Positions 10,643 through 20,036 of a stretch of 64,000 bases of DNA are shown one piece after another. Positions within the stretch are counted from its first letter, which is position 1. Each line of letters opens with the position of its first letter. A program made the translations under genes and the position numbers. Source of the stretch: a sulfur-oxidizing endosymbiont of Gigantopelta aegis (lineage in GTDB: Bacteria > Pseudomonadota > Gammaproteobacteria > GRL18). The notes under the pieces were generated by a model. That model was given only the letters and a program-made list of their open reading frames with translations, had not been told where the DNA came from and made no database searches. The stretch spans positions 1 through 64,000 of the forward strand of contig NZ_JAEHGE010000002.1 in NCBI RefSeq assembly GCF_016097415.1. Direction: 5' to 3'.

Positions 10643-11149
10643 TATTAGTTTGTCAGTGAATTTATCAGGCAAAGCAATGGACAATCCTGAAATTTCAGTG
10701 CTAATACGGTCATTACTAAAAGAGCATGATGTAGAACCATCACGACTTATTATTGAAGTGACTGAGACGGCAGCGGTGTCAGACATTGTTGGTGCAGAGC
10801 GCTTAATGTATGAAATTAAAGATTTGGGCTGTCATTTTGCCCTGGATGATTTTGGGGTAGGTTTTTCCTCTTTTTTCTATTTAAAACAATTGCCTGTTGA
10901 TTATGTGAAATTGGATGGAATGTTTATTCGTCAATTGCCTTATAGCGATGAAGATCAGGTTTTTGTAAAAGCGCTTAATGAAATGGCACACGGTTTAGGC
11001 AAGCAGACAGTTGCTGAGTTTGTTGAGAGTCAGGATATTTTAGATATGCTGGTCAAATATGATGTGGATTATGCACAAGGGTATTTTATTGGTAAGCCAC
11101 TGCCAGATATTTTGAGGCAAAATGAAGAAGCTTAGCCAAGAAACTTAAA

Positions 11150-11325
11150 CCTAAAATAATCAGTTGAATCGTAGCGAGAGCGACTTAGGTGCTGAAGATT
11201 AAGGGTTTTACAGGTTATTTTGGCTTTATTCGTAGTCACCCTACGGGTGAAGTCAAAATATTCTGGAAAATCCTTAAGATTCAGTGCATAAGGCGGTCGC
11301 AGTAGGTTCAACTGATTTTTTTAGG
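11150..11325. mobile_element. 176-bp MITE, copy A
   Basis: Terminal inverted repeats of 19 bp: CCTAAAATAATCAGTTGAA at the left and the complement of CCTAAAAAAATCAGTTGAA at the right. A perfect 5-bp direct repeat TTAAA flanks it (11145-11149, 11326-11330). The interior is an imperfect long palindrome, so RNA from it would fold into one long hairpin. Copy B at 52003-52178 has the same 176-bp length and one base difference (A/G in the TCAAAATRTTC segment). It lies 14 bases after the EAL pseudogene stop. No coding capacity; transposition would need a transposase in trans. Confidence 0.9.
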
Positions 11326-11361
11326 TTAAAATAATCATGAAATGAGAACATGAAAGTGAGC

Positions 11362-11673
11362 TTATTTCTTAGGAATCTCAATCACTGGATTCTTCTCGTT
11401 GCGGCGATAAAAAATACCAATATGACCTATTGCTTGCACCAAAATACTATCAGTTTGACGTACGATAGAATCAATCATCGACTTTTTATCATCCCGATCA
11501 TCAGCATTGACACGTACTTTAATTAATTCATGATCATCCAGAGCATAATTAATTTCATTAACGACATTATCCGTTAAACCTGCAGCACCAATAAGCACAA
11601 CTGGCTTCATTGAATGGGCTTCTGCACGTAGAAAACGGATTTGTTTATTATTAAGTGACGCTGGTTTCGACAT
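11362..11673 (-). CDS. yhbY: YhbY family ribosome-associated RNA-binding protein
   Basis: A 103-residue CRS1/YhbY (CRM) domain protein. The N-terminal LNNKQIRFLRAEAHSMKPVVLIGAAGLTDNVV holds the family's conserved helix and G-x-x-G-L loop, followed by DDHELIKVRV and the C-terminal QAIGHIGIFYRR. In Escherichia coli YhbY binds pre-50S ribosomal particles. It is divergent from rlmE/ftsH, the usual neighbours, with a 147-base shared upstream region. Length and composition are normal and the frame is intact. Confidence 0.95.
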   Translation of the reverse strand: MSKPASLNNKQIRFLRAEAHSMKPVVLIGAAGLTDNVVNEINYALDDHELIKVRVNADDRDDKKSMIDSIVRQTDSILVQAIGHIGIFYRRNEKNPVIEIPKK

Positions 11674-11820
11674 AGGATTGACTGACCTGATAGACTTTAA
11701 GGAATAAAAGCCTAATTATAACGTGTACCAAGCAGGGTTTCACGGTAAAATACATATTTAATCAGAATATATCTATAGTACTTGGAAATTTTATGGGTAT
11801 AGAATTTATGGTGTTAAACA

Positions 11821-12441
11821 ATGGCACGTAGTAAAAGTAGTTCAGAATGGTTGCAAGAACATTTTAAAGATCAGTATGTGCTAAAGTCACAGAAAGATGG
11901 CTATCGCTCTCGGGCTGCCTATAAATTATTACAAATTCAGGAAAAAGATAAACTGATCAAACAGGGCATGAACATCGTCGATCTGGGTTCAGCCCCAGGC
12001 GGTTGGTCACAAGTGGCTCGCCAGTTTGTTGGCAGCAAGGGCAAGGTGGTAGCACTGGATATCTTACCGATGGATCAACTGGCACAAGTGGAGTTTATTC
12101 AGGGTGATTTTCAGGAAGACTCAGTGCTGGAAGAATTGCTTAAGGTGTTAAATAATCAGCCTGTAGATCTTGTTATTTCGGATATGGCACCCAATGTAAC
12201 AGGTGTAAAGGCAGTGGATCAGCCCAAAAGTATGTACTTGTTAGAATTAGCAATTGACTTGGCCGATCAGGTGTTAAAGCCTCAGGGCTCACTTCTGATG
12301 AAAGTCTTCCAGGGTGAAGGTTTTCAACCTCTATTAGCCGAATTACGCAAGCGCTACCAAAAAGTAATCACCCGCAAGCCTGATGCCTCTCGTTCTCGCT
12401 CGTCGGAGTTATACTTGTTGGCTAAAGGCTTTAAAGGTTAA
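11821..12441 (+). CDS. rlmE: 23S rRNA (uridine-2552-2'-O)-methyltransferase RlmE
   Basis: A 206-residue SAM-dependent methyltransferase (FtsJ/RrmJ) that modifies U2552 in the A-loop of 23S rRNA during late 50S assembly. Visible are the N-terminal [12 protein letters not shown] segment with the catalytic lysine, the SAM-binding loop [14 protein letters not shown], the catalytic aspartate in [11 protein letters not shown], and MKVFQGEGF with the second lysine. Upstream of ftsH by 175 bases, as in Escherichia coli where the two form a heat-shock operon. Intact. Confidence 0.96.
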   Translation: MARSKSSSEWLQEHFKDQYVLKSQKDGYRSRAAYKLLQIQEKDKLIKQGMNIVDLGSAPGGWSQVARQFVGSKGKVVALDILPMDQLAQVEFIQGDFQEDSVLEELLKVLNNQPVDLVISDMAPNVTGVKAVDQPKSMYLLELAIDLADQVLKPQGSLLMKVFQGEGFQPLLAELRKRYQKVITRKPDASRSRSSELYLLAKGFKG

Positions 12442-12616
12442 TGTGCTAGATTTAACCGAGTTTTCAATGCTTTATTTTGAACAACAAACAAAATAAAGTG
12501 TCTGACTCGATGAGATTTGCTAATATAACGGCATAACTATATTTATAACTGCAAAACTATTCTATAACCGCATAATAAAATTGTGCAAATAACACGAAAA
12601 TGTTGGAGTATTCGTT

Positions 12617-14578
12617 TTGAACGAAATGACAAAAAATATCTTATTATGGGTGGTGATTGGAATCATCCTCATGTCTGTTTTCAGTAACTTCACCCCGACT
12701 ACCGGGCCTAAAGAAATGAGCTATTCTGATTTTATCCAGAATGTTGAGCGTGGCTCCGTTAGTGAGGTTAAGATTGAAGGCCGTGTTATTTCCGGCAATA
12801 CACTGGATGGCAAACATTTTACTACCTATAGCCCTGAAACAGATAATCGTGCCTTGATTGGTGTGTTATTAGACAATACGGTAAAAATTGTCGGTGAACC
12901 ACCTAAGCAGCAAAGCTTATTGGTGCAATTATTCATTTCCTCTTTCCCAATTCTACTCATCGTTGGTATCTGGGTATATTTCATGCGCCAGATGCAAGGT
13001 GGTGGCGGTGGCCGTGGGGCAATGTCATTTGGCAAAAGTAAGGCCAAGTTATTAGGCGAAGACCAAATCAAAGTTAACTTCGCTGATGTTGCAGGTTGTG
13101 ATGAAGCCAAAGAAGACGTGTCGGAACTGGTTGATTTCTTAAAAGACCCCGCAAAGTTCACTAAGTTAGGTGGTAAATTACCTCGTGGTGTCTTGATGGT
13201 AGGTAGTCCAGGTACAGGTAAAACATTATTAGCCAAAGCCATCGCTGGTGAAGCTAAAGTGCCTTTCTTTACTATCTCTGGTTCAGATTTCGTTGAAATG
13301 TTTGTTGGTGTAGGTGCATCGCGTGTTCGTGATATGTTTGAGCAAGCTAAAAAACATGCGCCTTGTATTATCTTCATCGATGAAATCGATGCTGTTGGTC
13401 GTCATCGTGGTGCTGGTTTAGGCGGTGGTCATGATGAAAGAGAGCAAACGCTCAATCAACTATTAGTCGAAATGGATGGTTTTGAAGGTAATGAAGGCGT
13501 CATCGTTATTGCTGCAACCAACCGTCCTGATGTACTGGATCCGGCTTTATTACGTCCCGGTCGTTTTGACCGTCAAGTCGTTGTACCGCTGCCTGACATC
13601 CGAGGCCGTGAGCGCATTCTTAAAGTGCATCTGCGTAAAGTACCTATTGATGACAATGTGCAACCAAAATACATTGCCCGTGGTACACCGGGATTTTCCG
13701 GTGCCGATTTAGCCAACTTGGTGAATGAAGCAGCCTTATTTGCTGCCAAAGAAGATGCTCGTACCGTGACAATGGGGCACCTGGAACAAGCTAAAGATAA
13801 AATCATGATGGGCTCAGAACGTAAGTCCATGGTGATGAAAGACAAAGAAAAGAAAATGACGGCCTATCACGAATCTGGTCATGCGATTGTGGGCTTATTA
13901 GTGCCGTCACATGATCCTGTTTATAAGGTGAGCATTATCCCTCGTGGCAGAGCCTTGGGTGTGACGATGTTTCTACCCGAAGAAGATCGCTATAGTCTGA
14001 GCAAAGAGCAGCTGAATAGTCAAATTTCCAGCTTGTTTGGTGGTCGTGTAGCAGAAGAATTGATCTATGGTAGTGACATGGTAACCACTGGTGCCAGTAA
14101 TGATATTGAACGTGCAACGGAGCTAGCGCGTAATATGGTCACGAAATGGGGCTTGTCTGCTAAGCTGGGGCCTTTATCCTATTCTGAAGAAGAAGGTGAA
14201 ATATTTCTAGGGCGTTCGGTGACTCAGCATAAAAATGTGTCAGATGAAACCGCTCATATTATTGATGAAGAAATTCGTAGTGTGATTGATGAAAACTATC
14301 AGCGCACAGAGAAAATTCTAAAAGATAATATGGATAAATTACATATGATGACCGATGCCTTAATGAAATATGAAACCATCGATCGTCATCAGATCGATGA
14401 CATTATGGCAGGTAAAGAGCCTCGTGAGCCAAAAGGCTGGACTGATGTTGATTATGACGACAAAGATGGTGGTTCTAGTGCTAGCAGTGATGTAAAAGAA
14501 TCGAGCACAGAGGAAAAAGTGGCAAAAAGCTCAGATGACTCTGATAAATCTATTGGCGGTACCGCTGATCAACACTAA
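12617..14578 (+). CDS. ftsH: ATP-dependent zinc metalloprotease FtsH
   Basis: Membrane-anchored AAA+ protease for quality control of membrane and short-lived cytoplasmic proteins. The 653-residue sequence has an N-terminal TM ([16 protein letters not shown]), a periplasmic domain, a second TM near residues 105-122, a Gly-rich linker, Walker A GSPGTGKT, Walker [12 protein letters not shown] region [21 protein letters not shown], and the zinc site HESGH near residue 418. The chosen TTG start at 12617 has GGAG nine bases upstream; the next ATG (12626) is too far from it. A polar, Ser/Asp-rich tail of about 45 residues ends the protein. Intact. Confidence 0.97.
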   Translation: MNEMTKNILLWVVIGIILMSVFSNFTPTTGPKEMSYSDFIQNVERGSVSEVKIEGRVISGNTLDGKHFTTYSPETDNRALIGVLLDNTVKIVGEPPKQQSLLVQLFISSFPILLIVGIWVYFMRQMQGGGGGRGAMSFGKSKAKLLGEDQIKVNFADVAGCDEAKEDVSELVDFLKDPAKFTKLGGKLPRGVLMVGSPGTGKTLLAKAIAGEAKVPFFTISGSDFVEMFVGVGASRVRDMFEQAKKHAPCIIFIDEIDAVGRHRGAGLGGGHDEREQTLNQLLVEMDGFEGNEGVIVIAATNRPDVLDPALLRPGRFDRQVVVPLPDIRGRERILKVHLRKVPIDDNVQPKYIARGTPGFSGADLANLVNEAALFAAKEDARTVTMGHLEQAKDKIMMGSERKSMVMKDKEKKMTAYHESGHAIVGLLVPSHDPVYKVSIIPRGRALGVTMFLPEEDRYSLSKEQLNSQISSLFGGRVAEELIYGSDMVTTGASNDIERATELARNMVTKWGLSAKLGPLSYSEEEGEIFLGRSVTQHKNVSDETAHIIDEEIRSVIDENYQRTEKILKDNMDKLHMMTDALMKYETIDRHQIDDIMAGKEPREPKGWTDVDYDDKDGGSSASSDVKESSTEEKVAKSSDDSDKSIGGTADQH

Positions 14579-14591
14579 CGCCTAACCAACA

Positions 14592-14610
14592 GGGTGAGCT
14601 TTGCTCACCC
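14592..14610 (+). other. Stem-loop between ftsH and folP
   Basis: GGGTGAGC-TTT-GCTCACCC forms an 8-bp GC-rich stem with a 3-base loop 14 bases after the ftsH stop and 30 bases before the folP ATG. No T run follows, so it does not look like an intrinsic terminator. It may protect the ftsH mRNA 3' end or modulate read-through into folP (inference). Confidence 0.55.
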
Positions 14611-14639
14611 GATAAACCTCAAGGATAGACCTATCTTCA

Positions 14640-15488
14640 ATGCTACCTGTTAGCTTGCAATCTATTAAAATAAAGTGCGCCAATAAATCACTTTCTCTCG
14701 AAAGCCCTATTGTTATGGGGATCCTCAATGTCACTCCCGATTCTTTTTCCGATGGCGGCTTGTTCACCAATACTGATTCCGCGCTGTGTCAGGCAGAACA
14801 AATGTGTATTGATGGTGCGCAGGTCATTGATATTGGTGGTGAATCCACACGTCCCGGTGCAAGTCCGGTGTCCATATCAGAAGAGCTGGATCGTGTTATT
14901 CCGATCATTGAAAAAATACATCAGACTTTGGACGTGGTTATTTCCATTGATAGTTGCAAAGCAGAAGTGATGACTTCAGCAGCGAAAGCAGGCGCCGGTC
15001 TAATCAATGATGTGATGGCTTTGCAGGCTGAGGGCGCTCTTAAGGCAGCACAAGAAACGGGGCTGCCAGTATGTCTAATGCACATGCAGGGTGAGCCTAG
15101 AGTGATGCAGCAGAACCCACAATACGCTGACGTTGTGCATGAGGTAAAAGACTTTCTTATGAGGCGAGTTGAGCAATGTTTACAGCAGGGATTTACTAAA
15201 AATCAGCTTATCATTGATCCAGGATTTGGATTTGGCAAAACATTAGCGCATAATATCAAACTATTTAAAGCCCTTGAGCAATTTACCACGCTTGAAGTGC
15301 CAGTGCTTGTCGGTGCTTCGCGTAAAAGCATGATTGGACAAATTACGGGTAAAGAAACCGCGCAACGCTTATCCGGTAGTCTTGCACTAGCAACGTTGGC
15401 GGTGACTAAAGGCGCTGCTATCATTCGAGTACATGATGTTGCAGAAACGGTCGATGCCATCAAAGTTGCTTTGGCATTGAGTGAGTAG
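14640..15488 (+). CDS. folP: Dihydropteroate synthase FolP
   Basis: Condenses p-aminobenzoate with hydroxymethyl-dihydropterin diphosphate in folate synthesis; the sulfonamide target. The 282-residue TIM-barrel has the two family signatures, MGILNVTPDSFSDGG near residue 24 and IDIGGESTRPGA near residue 62, plus LINDV, MHMQGEP, IDPGFGFGKT and GASRKSMIG, covering the pterin and pABA sites. Start at ATG 14640 gives about 20 extra residues before the core, compatible with other gammaproteobacterial forms. Lies between ftsH and glmM as in Escherichia coli. Intact. Confidence 0.96.
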   Translation: MLPVSLQSIKIKCANKSLSLESPIVMGILNVTPDSFSDGGLFTNTDSALCQAEQMCIDGAQVIDIGGESTRPGASPVSISEELDRVIPIIEKIHQTLDVVISIDSCKAEVMTSAAKAGAGLINDVMALQAEGALKAAQETGLPVCLMHMQGEPRVMQQNPQYADVVHEVKDFLMRRVEQCLQQGFTKNQLIIDPGFGFGKTLAHNIKLFKALEQFTTLEVPVLVGASRKSMIGQITGKETAQRLSGSLALATLAVTKGAAIIRVHDVAETVDAIKVALALSE

Positions 15489-15546
15489 CTGGTTATTTAA
15501 TATATACCCGTGATAAACAATTTAGAAACAAATACAGAAAAGAATA

Positions 15547-16887
15547 ATGAAGAAAAAATTTTTTGGTACAGATGGGATTCGAGGCAAAGTAGGCGAGTAC
15601 CCAATGACAGCTGAGTTTGTGATGAAACTGGGTTGGGCGGCGGGTCGAGTACTGGCCAAACAAGGCAAAGGCAAGGCGGTTATTGGTAAAGATACCCGTA
15701 TCTCTGGCTATATGTATGAATCAGCATTAGAAGCAGGATTATCGGCAGCAGGCATAGACTGCCTGTTAACCGGCCCGATGCCCACACCGGGTATTGCTTA
15801 TTTGACTCGGACGATGAATGCCCAATTGGGTATTGTTATTAGTGCTTCACACAATCCATATTATGATAATGGCATTAAATTTTTCTCAGCGGATGGCACT
15901 AAATTATCTGATGAGATTGAGCATGCCATTGAAGCTGAGATAGAAAATGAAATGCAGACAGTCGAGTCTGCACAATTGGGTAAGGCGCGGCGCATCAGAG
16001 ATGCTGCTGGTCGCTATATTGAATACTGCAAAGGCACGACTTCATATTCTATGGAACTTAATGATTTAAGAATCGTTGTTGATACTGCTCATGGTGCGGC
16101 TTATCACATCGCACCCAGCGTGTTTGGTGAATTAGGTGCAGAAGTGATTGCTATTGGCAATGAACCCGATGGAGTCAATATCAATGAAAAAGTGGGTTCG
16201 ACCTACCCTGAAGCCTTACAACAATCGGTATTACAACATCGTGCTGACTTAGGTATTGCCTTAGACGGTGATGCCGATCGTTTGATGATGGTGGATCATC
16301 TGGGTGAAATCATTGATGGTGATGAATTACTGTTTATTATGGCCATAGCGAAGAAAAAAGAATTAGGCCATAGCGATTTTGGCGTGGTTGGTACACTGAT
16401 GAGCAACCTCGGTATGGAAGTCGCGCTGAAAAGAGAAGGGTTAGGATTTATTTGTGCTGATGTGGGTGATCGCTATGTCATGGAAGCATTGAAAGAACAT
16501 AATTGGACGCTGGGCGGCGAATCCTCTGGACATCTTATTTGCTTAGATCAATCAACCACGGGTGATGGCATTGTTGCCGCGTTAAAAGTATTAGCATCGA
16601 TTGCCGATAGCAATAAAACCTTGCATGAACTAAAAAAAGGCATGGATAAATATCCCCAAAAGCTGATCAATGTGCGGATCAAAGAAAAACTGGATCCCTT
16701 TAGTTCGGCTGAAGTGACCAAGGCGGTGAGTGAGGCAGAGGCACGTCTGGCGGATAAAGGCAGAGTATTATTACGTGCCTCAGGTACAGAACCACTGATT
16801 CGTGTCATGATCGAGGGTTCTGATGCACAACAGGTGATGAGCGAAGCCAATGCACTGGCTAAAGTCGTAGAAATGGCCTTTGCTTAG
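15547..16887 (+). CDS. glmM: Phosphoglucosamine mutase GlmM
   Basis: Interconverts glucosamine-6-phosphate and glucosamine-1-phosphate for UDP-GlcNAc, feeding peptidoglycan and LPS synthesis. The 446-residue enzyme begins [16 protein letters not shown], has the active-site serine in [13 protein letters not shown] (about residue 102), the Mg-binding loop DGDADR, the substrate loop GGESSGH and the phosphate-binding C-terminal motif [12 protein letters not shown]. Length matches Escherichia coli GlmM (445). Located 58 bases after folP. Intact. Confidence 0.97.
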   Translation: MKKKFFGTDGIRGKVGEYPMTAEFVMKLGWAAGRVLAKQGKGKAVIGKDTRISGYMYESALEAGLSAAGIDCLLTGPMPTPGIAYLTRTMNAQLGIVISASHNPYYDNGIKFFSADGTKLSDEIEHAIEAEIENEMQTVESAQLGKARRIRDAAGRYIEYCKGTTSYSMELNDLRIVVDTAHGAAYHIAPSVFGELGAEVIAIGNEPDGVNINEKVGSTYPEALQQSVLQHRADLGIALDGDADRLMMVDHLGEIIDGDELLFIMAIAKKKELGHSDFGVVGTLMSNLGMEVALKREGLGFICADVGDRYVMEALKEHNWTLGGESSGHLICLDQSTTGDGIVAALKVLASIADSNKTLHELKKGMDKYPQKLINVRIKEKLDPFSSAEVTKAVSEAEARLADKGRVLLRASGTEPLIRVMIEGSDAQQVMSEANALAKVVEMAFA

Positions 16888-17005
16888 GCAAGAGTAGCAA
16901 TATTTTATTAATAATGAAGCAAAATGATCATTATCTGCCCCATAGAATTGATTTTTTGGGTCAGTAAAGGTATCATTTCGCGCTGAATAAAAATTAGGAA
17001 TGATG

Positions 17006-17758
17006 ATGCGTACACCATTAGTAGCAGGCAATTGGAAAATGAATGGCTCCAGAGAGAGCGTAAAAGAATTAATCAATGGCGTGGTTGAAGGAGCAAAATC
17101 CCTAAACGGCGTAGAGGTGGCAGTTTGCCCTCCCTTTATCTATATCGCAGATGTGACCGCAGTGGCGGGTGGAACCAATGTTTCTGTTGGCTCACAAGAT
17201 GTTTGTACCGAACTTAAGGGTGCATTCACTGGCGAAACATCCATCGACATGATTAAAGACTTTGGCTGTCAATATGCTATTGTTGGTCACTCCGAGCGTC
17301 GCACTTTATACGGTGAAACAGATGACGTAGTGGCAGAAAAATTTGCTGTGGTTAAAAATTCCGGCATTATTCCAATTTTCTGTATTGGTGAAACACTGGA
17401 AGAACGTGAAGGTGGCATTACCGAAGAAGTGTGTGCGCGTCAAATCGATGCCGTATTTAGCTCTCAGGGTGATGATGCCTTTGCCGATTCAGTGATTGCT
17501 TATGAGCCTGTTTGGGCTATTGGTACCGGCAAAACAGCTTCACCTGAGCAAGCACAGTCAGTCCATGCCTTTATTCGTCAGCATATTGCTAAGCGTAATG
17601 CGGTTATTGCAGAAAAAGTTCAAATTCTATACGGTGGCAGCATGAATCCTGCTAATGCCAAAGAGTTGATTGGACAAACAGATATTGATGGCGGCCTGAT
17701 TGGTGGTGCATCATTGAAAACAGAAGACTTTCTGGCTGTTTGCCAGGCTGGTCAATAG
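17006..17758 (+). CDS. tpiA: Triosephosphate isomerase
   Basis: Interconverts dihydroxyacetone phosphate and glyceraldehyde-3-phosphate. The 250-residue TIM barrel shows LVAGNWKMNG at the N-terminus, catalytic histidine in IVGHSERR, catalytic glutamate in AYEPVWAIGTGK and the phosphate loops YGGSMNP and GGLIGGASL. Three in-frame ATGs stand in a row from 17000; the third (17006) is chosen because AGGA lies six bases upstream, whereas the first ATG directly abuts it. The order glmM-tpiA-secG-tRNA-Leu-nuoA is shared with Legionella- and Xanthomonas-like genomes. Intact. Confidence 0.96.
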   Translation: MRTPLVAGNWKMNGSRESVKELINGVVEGAKSLNGVEVAVCPPFIYIADVTAVAGGTNVSVGSQDVCTELKGAFTGETSIDMIKDFGCQYAIVGHSERRTLYGETDDVVAEKFAVVKNSGIIPIFCIGETLEEREGGITEEVCARQIDAVFSSQGDDAFADSVIAYEPVWAIGTGKTASPEQAQSVHAFIRQHIAKRNAVIAEKVQILYGGSMNPANAKELIGQTDIDGGLIGGASLKTEDFLAVCQAGQ

Positions 17759-17818
17759 TTACAAATAAATTCTATTTAAAATACTCTTAACACTTGAAGA
17801 GATAACTGGTAAAAAATT

Positions 17819-18196
17819 ATGGAAGCAGTACTACTGGCCGTTCACATTGTCATCGCAGTGACACTCATTGGTTTAATCCTTATTCAACAAGGTAAGGGTG
17901 CCGATGCCGGTGCAGCTTTTGGTGGCGGAGGAGGCGGTGGTGCTTCTTCAACGGTTTTTGGTAGTCAGGGGTCAGGTAACTTCCTGACCAAGACAACGGC
18001 CATATTGGCGACAGCATTTTTTATTACCAGCTTGTTTCTGTCTTATTTGTCAGGACAGGTGTCTGCACAAAAAGCAGAAGCCATTGAAGTGTTAAACAGA
18101 GTAGAACAAATTCAATCTGAAGATAAGCCAGCCTTACCGGTCAATAGTAATGCGCCAGCTGAAACAACAGATAAGCCTACCTTGCCTACAGAGTAA
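17819..18196 (+). CDS. secG: Preprotein translocase subunit SecG
   Basis: Small integral membrane component of the SecYEG channel. The 125-residue protein has two TM segments (VLLAVHIVIAVTLIGLILI and LATAFFITSLFLSYL) separated by the typical Gly-rich loop after LIQQGKGADAGAAFGGG. The C-terminal 35 residues are polar, proline- and glutamate-rich, as often seen in longer SecG versions. It follows tpiA by 60 bases and is followed by tRNA-Leu, the standard arrangement ahead of nuoA. Intact. Confidence 0.95.
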   Translation: MEAVLLAVHIVIAVTLIGLILIQQGKGADAGAAFGGGGGGGASSTVFGSQGSGNFLTKTTAILATAFFITSLFLSYLSGQVSAQKAEAIEVLNRVEQIQSEDKPALPVNSNAPAETTDKPTLPTE

Positions 18197-18220
18197 TCGA
18201 AGCAAGCGTAAACAATATTA

Positions 18221-18305
18221 GCCGATGTGGTGAAATTGGTAGACACGCTACCTTGAGGGGGTAGTAGCGAGAGCTGTGCCGGTTCGACTCCGGCCATCGG
18301 CACCA
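18221..18305 (+). tRNA. tRNA-Leu(GAG)
   Basis: 85-nt class II tRNA: acceptor GCCGATG pairs with CATCGGC followed by ACCA, so the CCA end is encoded. Anticodon stem CTACC/GGTAG encloses loop TTGAGGG, giving anticodon GAG. A variable arm (TAGCGAGAGCTG region) and T-arm CCGGTTCGACTCCGG are present. Position between secG and nuoA is classical. Confidence 0.97.
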
Positions 18306-18512
18306 ATTTAGTTGTGTATACCCATGACCATGTATTAAGAATGGTCATTAACTAAGATATAAAAAAAGCCGAATTTAAGAGTGCTTTTCATTGCAGTTAA
18401 TTATGCTTTAAGGTATCTTTAGTCCTCTTGTGTTAGAGCAAAAGCCCTAACTAAAACAGAATTAATATTAGTGTCTGGGATACATTACCCGGATTAAGTA
18501 AGGAGCGCTAAT

Positions 18513-18869
18513 ATGCTTGAAAACTATCTTCCCGTATTGATTTTTATGGGAGTAGGTCTCCTAGTAGGAATCGGGATGACAGCAATGGGTTTAATGCTAT
18601 CCCCGCATCGCCCCGATCGTGAAAAAAACTCCCCCTATGAATGTGGCTTTGAAGCATTTGAAGATGCGCGTTTGAAGTTTGATGTTCGTTATTATCTCGT
18701 TGCCATTCTATTTATAATCTTTGATTTAGAAATCGCTTTCCTATTCCCATGGGCTGTAGCCTTAGATAGTATCGGTACGTTTGGATTAGTTGCGATGGCA
18801 ATATTTTTAGGGCTGTTAGTTGTTGGTTTTATCTACGAGTGGAAAAAAGGTGCGCTTGAATGGGAATAG
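18513..18869 (+). CDS. nuoA: NADH-quinone oxidoreductase subunit A
   Basis: First gene of a complete 14-gene complex I operon. The 118-residue protein has three TM segments (residues ~8-28, 62-84, 90-110) and the conserved loop [22 protein letters not shown] (P-Y-E-C-G) that lines the quinone-site gate. AGGAG precedes the ATG (18501-18505). The 3' end overlaps nuoB by 10 bases, indicating translational coupling. Intact. Confidence 0.97.
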   Translation: MLENYLPVLIFMGVGLLVGIGMTAMGLMLSPHRPDREKNSPYECGFEAFEDARLKFDVRYYLVAILFIIFDLEIAFLFPWAVALDSIGTFGLVAMAIFLGLLVVGFIYEWKKGALEWE

Positions 18870-19336
18870 AGGGTGTTTTAGAAGAAGGTATTATCACCAC
18901 CAGCGCTGATAAACTCATTAACTGGGCAAGAACCGGTTCCATGTGGCCAATGACCTTTGGTCTGGCCTGTTGTGCCGTTGAAATGATGCAAGCAGGTGCT
19001 TCGCGTTATGATCTTGACCGCTTTGGTATCGTTTTTCGCCCCAGTCCGAGGCAATCAGATGTGATGATTGTGGCGGGTACGCTGGTGAATAAAATGGCAC
19101 CGGCCTTAAGAAAAGTATATGATCAAATGGCAGAACCTCGTTGGGTCATTTCCATGGGCTCATGCGCTAATGGTGGTGGTTATTATCACTATTCTTATGC
19201 TGTTGTTCGAGGCTGTGACCGAGTTGTACCGGTTGATATTTATGTGCCGGGCTGTCCACCTACAGCTGAAGCGCTGATATATGGCATTATTCAACTGCAA
19301 AACAAAATCAAACGCACGAATACGATTGCAAGATAA
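18860..19336 (+). CDS. nuoB: NADH-quinone oxidoreductase subunit B
   Basis: Peripheral-arm subunit holding the terminal [4Fe-4S] cluster N2 that reduces the quinone. The 158-residue protein carries the ligands in [23 protein letters not shown] and [12 protein letters not shown]-type motifs (CC, C and C). It overlaps nuoA by 10 bases and precedes nuoC by 13 bases. Slightly shorter at the C-terminus than the Escherichia coli protein but with all cluster ligands. Intact. Confidence 0.97.
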   Translation: MGIEGVLEEGIITTSADKLINWARTGSMWPMTFGLACCAVEMMQAGASRYDLDRFGIVFRPSPRQSDVMIVAGTLVNKMAPALRKVYDQMAEPRWVISMGSCANGGGYYHYSYAVVRGCDRVVPVDIYVPGCPPTAEALIYGIIQLQNKIKRTNTIAR

Positions 19337-19349
19337 GAGAACCCATTGA

Positions 19350-20036
19350 ATGTCGCAATATTACTCTGAACTAGCTGACAAAGTGACTGCCACACTGGCA
19401 GAAATCGAAACGGTAGAAACCACCGTTGCACATGGCGAGTTGACGATTGAAGTAAGCAAAGAAAGTCTCATTCAGATTTGTCAGATACTTCGAGATGATG
19501 AGGCGCTGGGCTTTGATACCATTATTGATGTTTGTGGTATTGATTATAGCGGCTATGCTGTGGCAAAAGATGGTGTGACCAATGCTAATGATACTAAGAG
19601 TAAACACTCTAAACAGTGCAAAACACGCTATGCCTCGGTTTATCACCTATTATCTGTGAGCAATAATCACCGTATTCGTGTTAGAACTTGGTTGGACGAT
19701 GATTTCCCTATAGTTGACTCCGTTGTTCCTCTTTGGAGCGGTGCTAACTGGTTTGAACGTGAAGCATTTGATCTGCTCGGTATTTTGTACTCAGGACATC
19801 CTGATTTACGCCGTATTCTGACTGATTATGGCTTTATTGGCCATCCACTGCGTAAAGATTTTCCCGTGGTTGGCCAGGTGGAAATGCGCTACGATGCAAA
19901 CAAGCAACGGGTGATCTATGAACCCGTCACTATGGAAGAGCGAGTGAACATCCCGCGAATTATTCGTGATGACAATCGCTATGAAGAACGTATGCAAGCC
20001 AATAGAAGCAGTGAGCAAAAAGAGGAAAGTGCTTAA
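19350..20036 (+). CDS. nuoC: NADH-quinone oxidoreductase subunit C
   Basis: 30-kDa-type subunit of the complex I peripheral arm. The 228-residue sequence includes the family signature [26 protein letters not shown] and the C-terminal [11 protein letters not shown]. It is separate from nuoD, unlike the fused NuoCD of Escherichia coli; its stop overlaps the nuoD start by one base (TAATG). A charged insertion with repeated Lys/Ser (near residues 80-95, [18 protein letters not shown]) is unusual and probably a surface loop. Confidence 0.95.
   Translation: MSQYYSELADKVTATLAEIETVETTVAHGELTIEVSKESLIQICQILRDDEALGFDTIIDVCGIDYSGYAVAKDGVTNANDTKSKHSKQCKTRYASVYHLLSVSNNHRIRVRTWLDDDFPIVDSVVPLWSGANWFEREAFDLLGILYSGHPDLRRILTDYGFIGHPLRKDFPVVGQVEMRYDANKQRVIYEPVTMEERVNIPRIIRDDNRYEERMQANRSSEQKEESA

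Larger units (their letters stand above)
6129..11135 (+). pseudogene. Membrane GGDEF/EAL c-di-GMP protein, broken by two ISs and indels
   Basis: Pieces of one gene read in order: TM anchor (WKVVLGISLVLIIVNFAVT), extracytoplasmic sensor, a second TM (near 8420-8480), a PAS-like domain (8710-9060), GGDEF domain starting DHDPLTGLVNRRRF (9100 on) and an EAL domain (9640-11130). The EAL part has ETLIRM, NLSGKAM, EVTETA, DDFGVGFSSF, VKLDGMF and AEFVES, so it was probably an active phosphodiesterase. An IS3-family copy (6559-8078) and an IS1595 remnant (9888-10642) interrupt it. Further frame breaks lie near 8170, 8500, 8670 (short A run) and 9333, the last being loss of one G inside the GGDEF codons themselves. 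Removing the IS1595 remnant and one 8-bp duplication rejoins GLDISLSVNLSG exactly. The restored protein would be about 900 residues. Confidence 0.9.

Noticed and set aside
11150-11325. Integron attC site or structured non-coding RNA
   Set aside because: The paired copies have precise 5-bp target duplications and terminal inverted repeats, which mark a transposable unit; no integrase or cassette array is present.
12826-13377. 183-codon minus-strand open frame inside ftsH
   Set aside because: Antisense shadow of the conserved AAA domain coding region.
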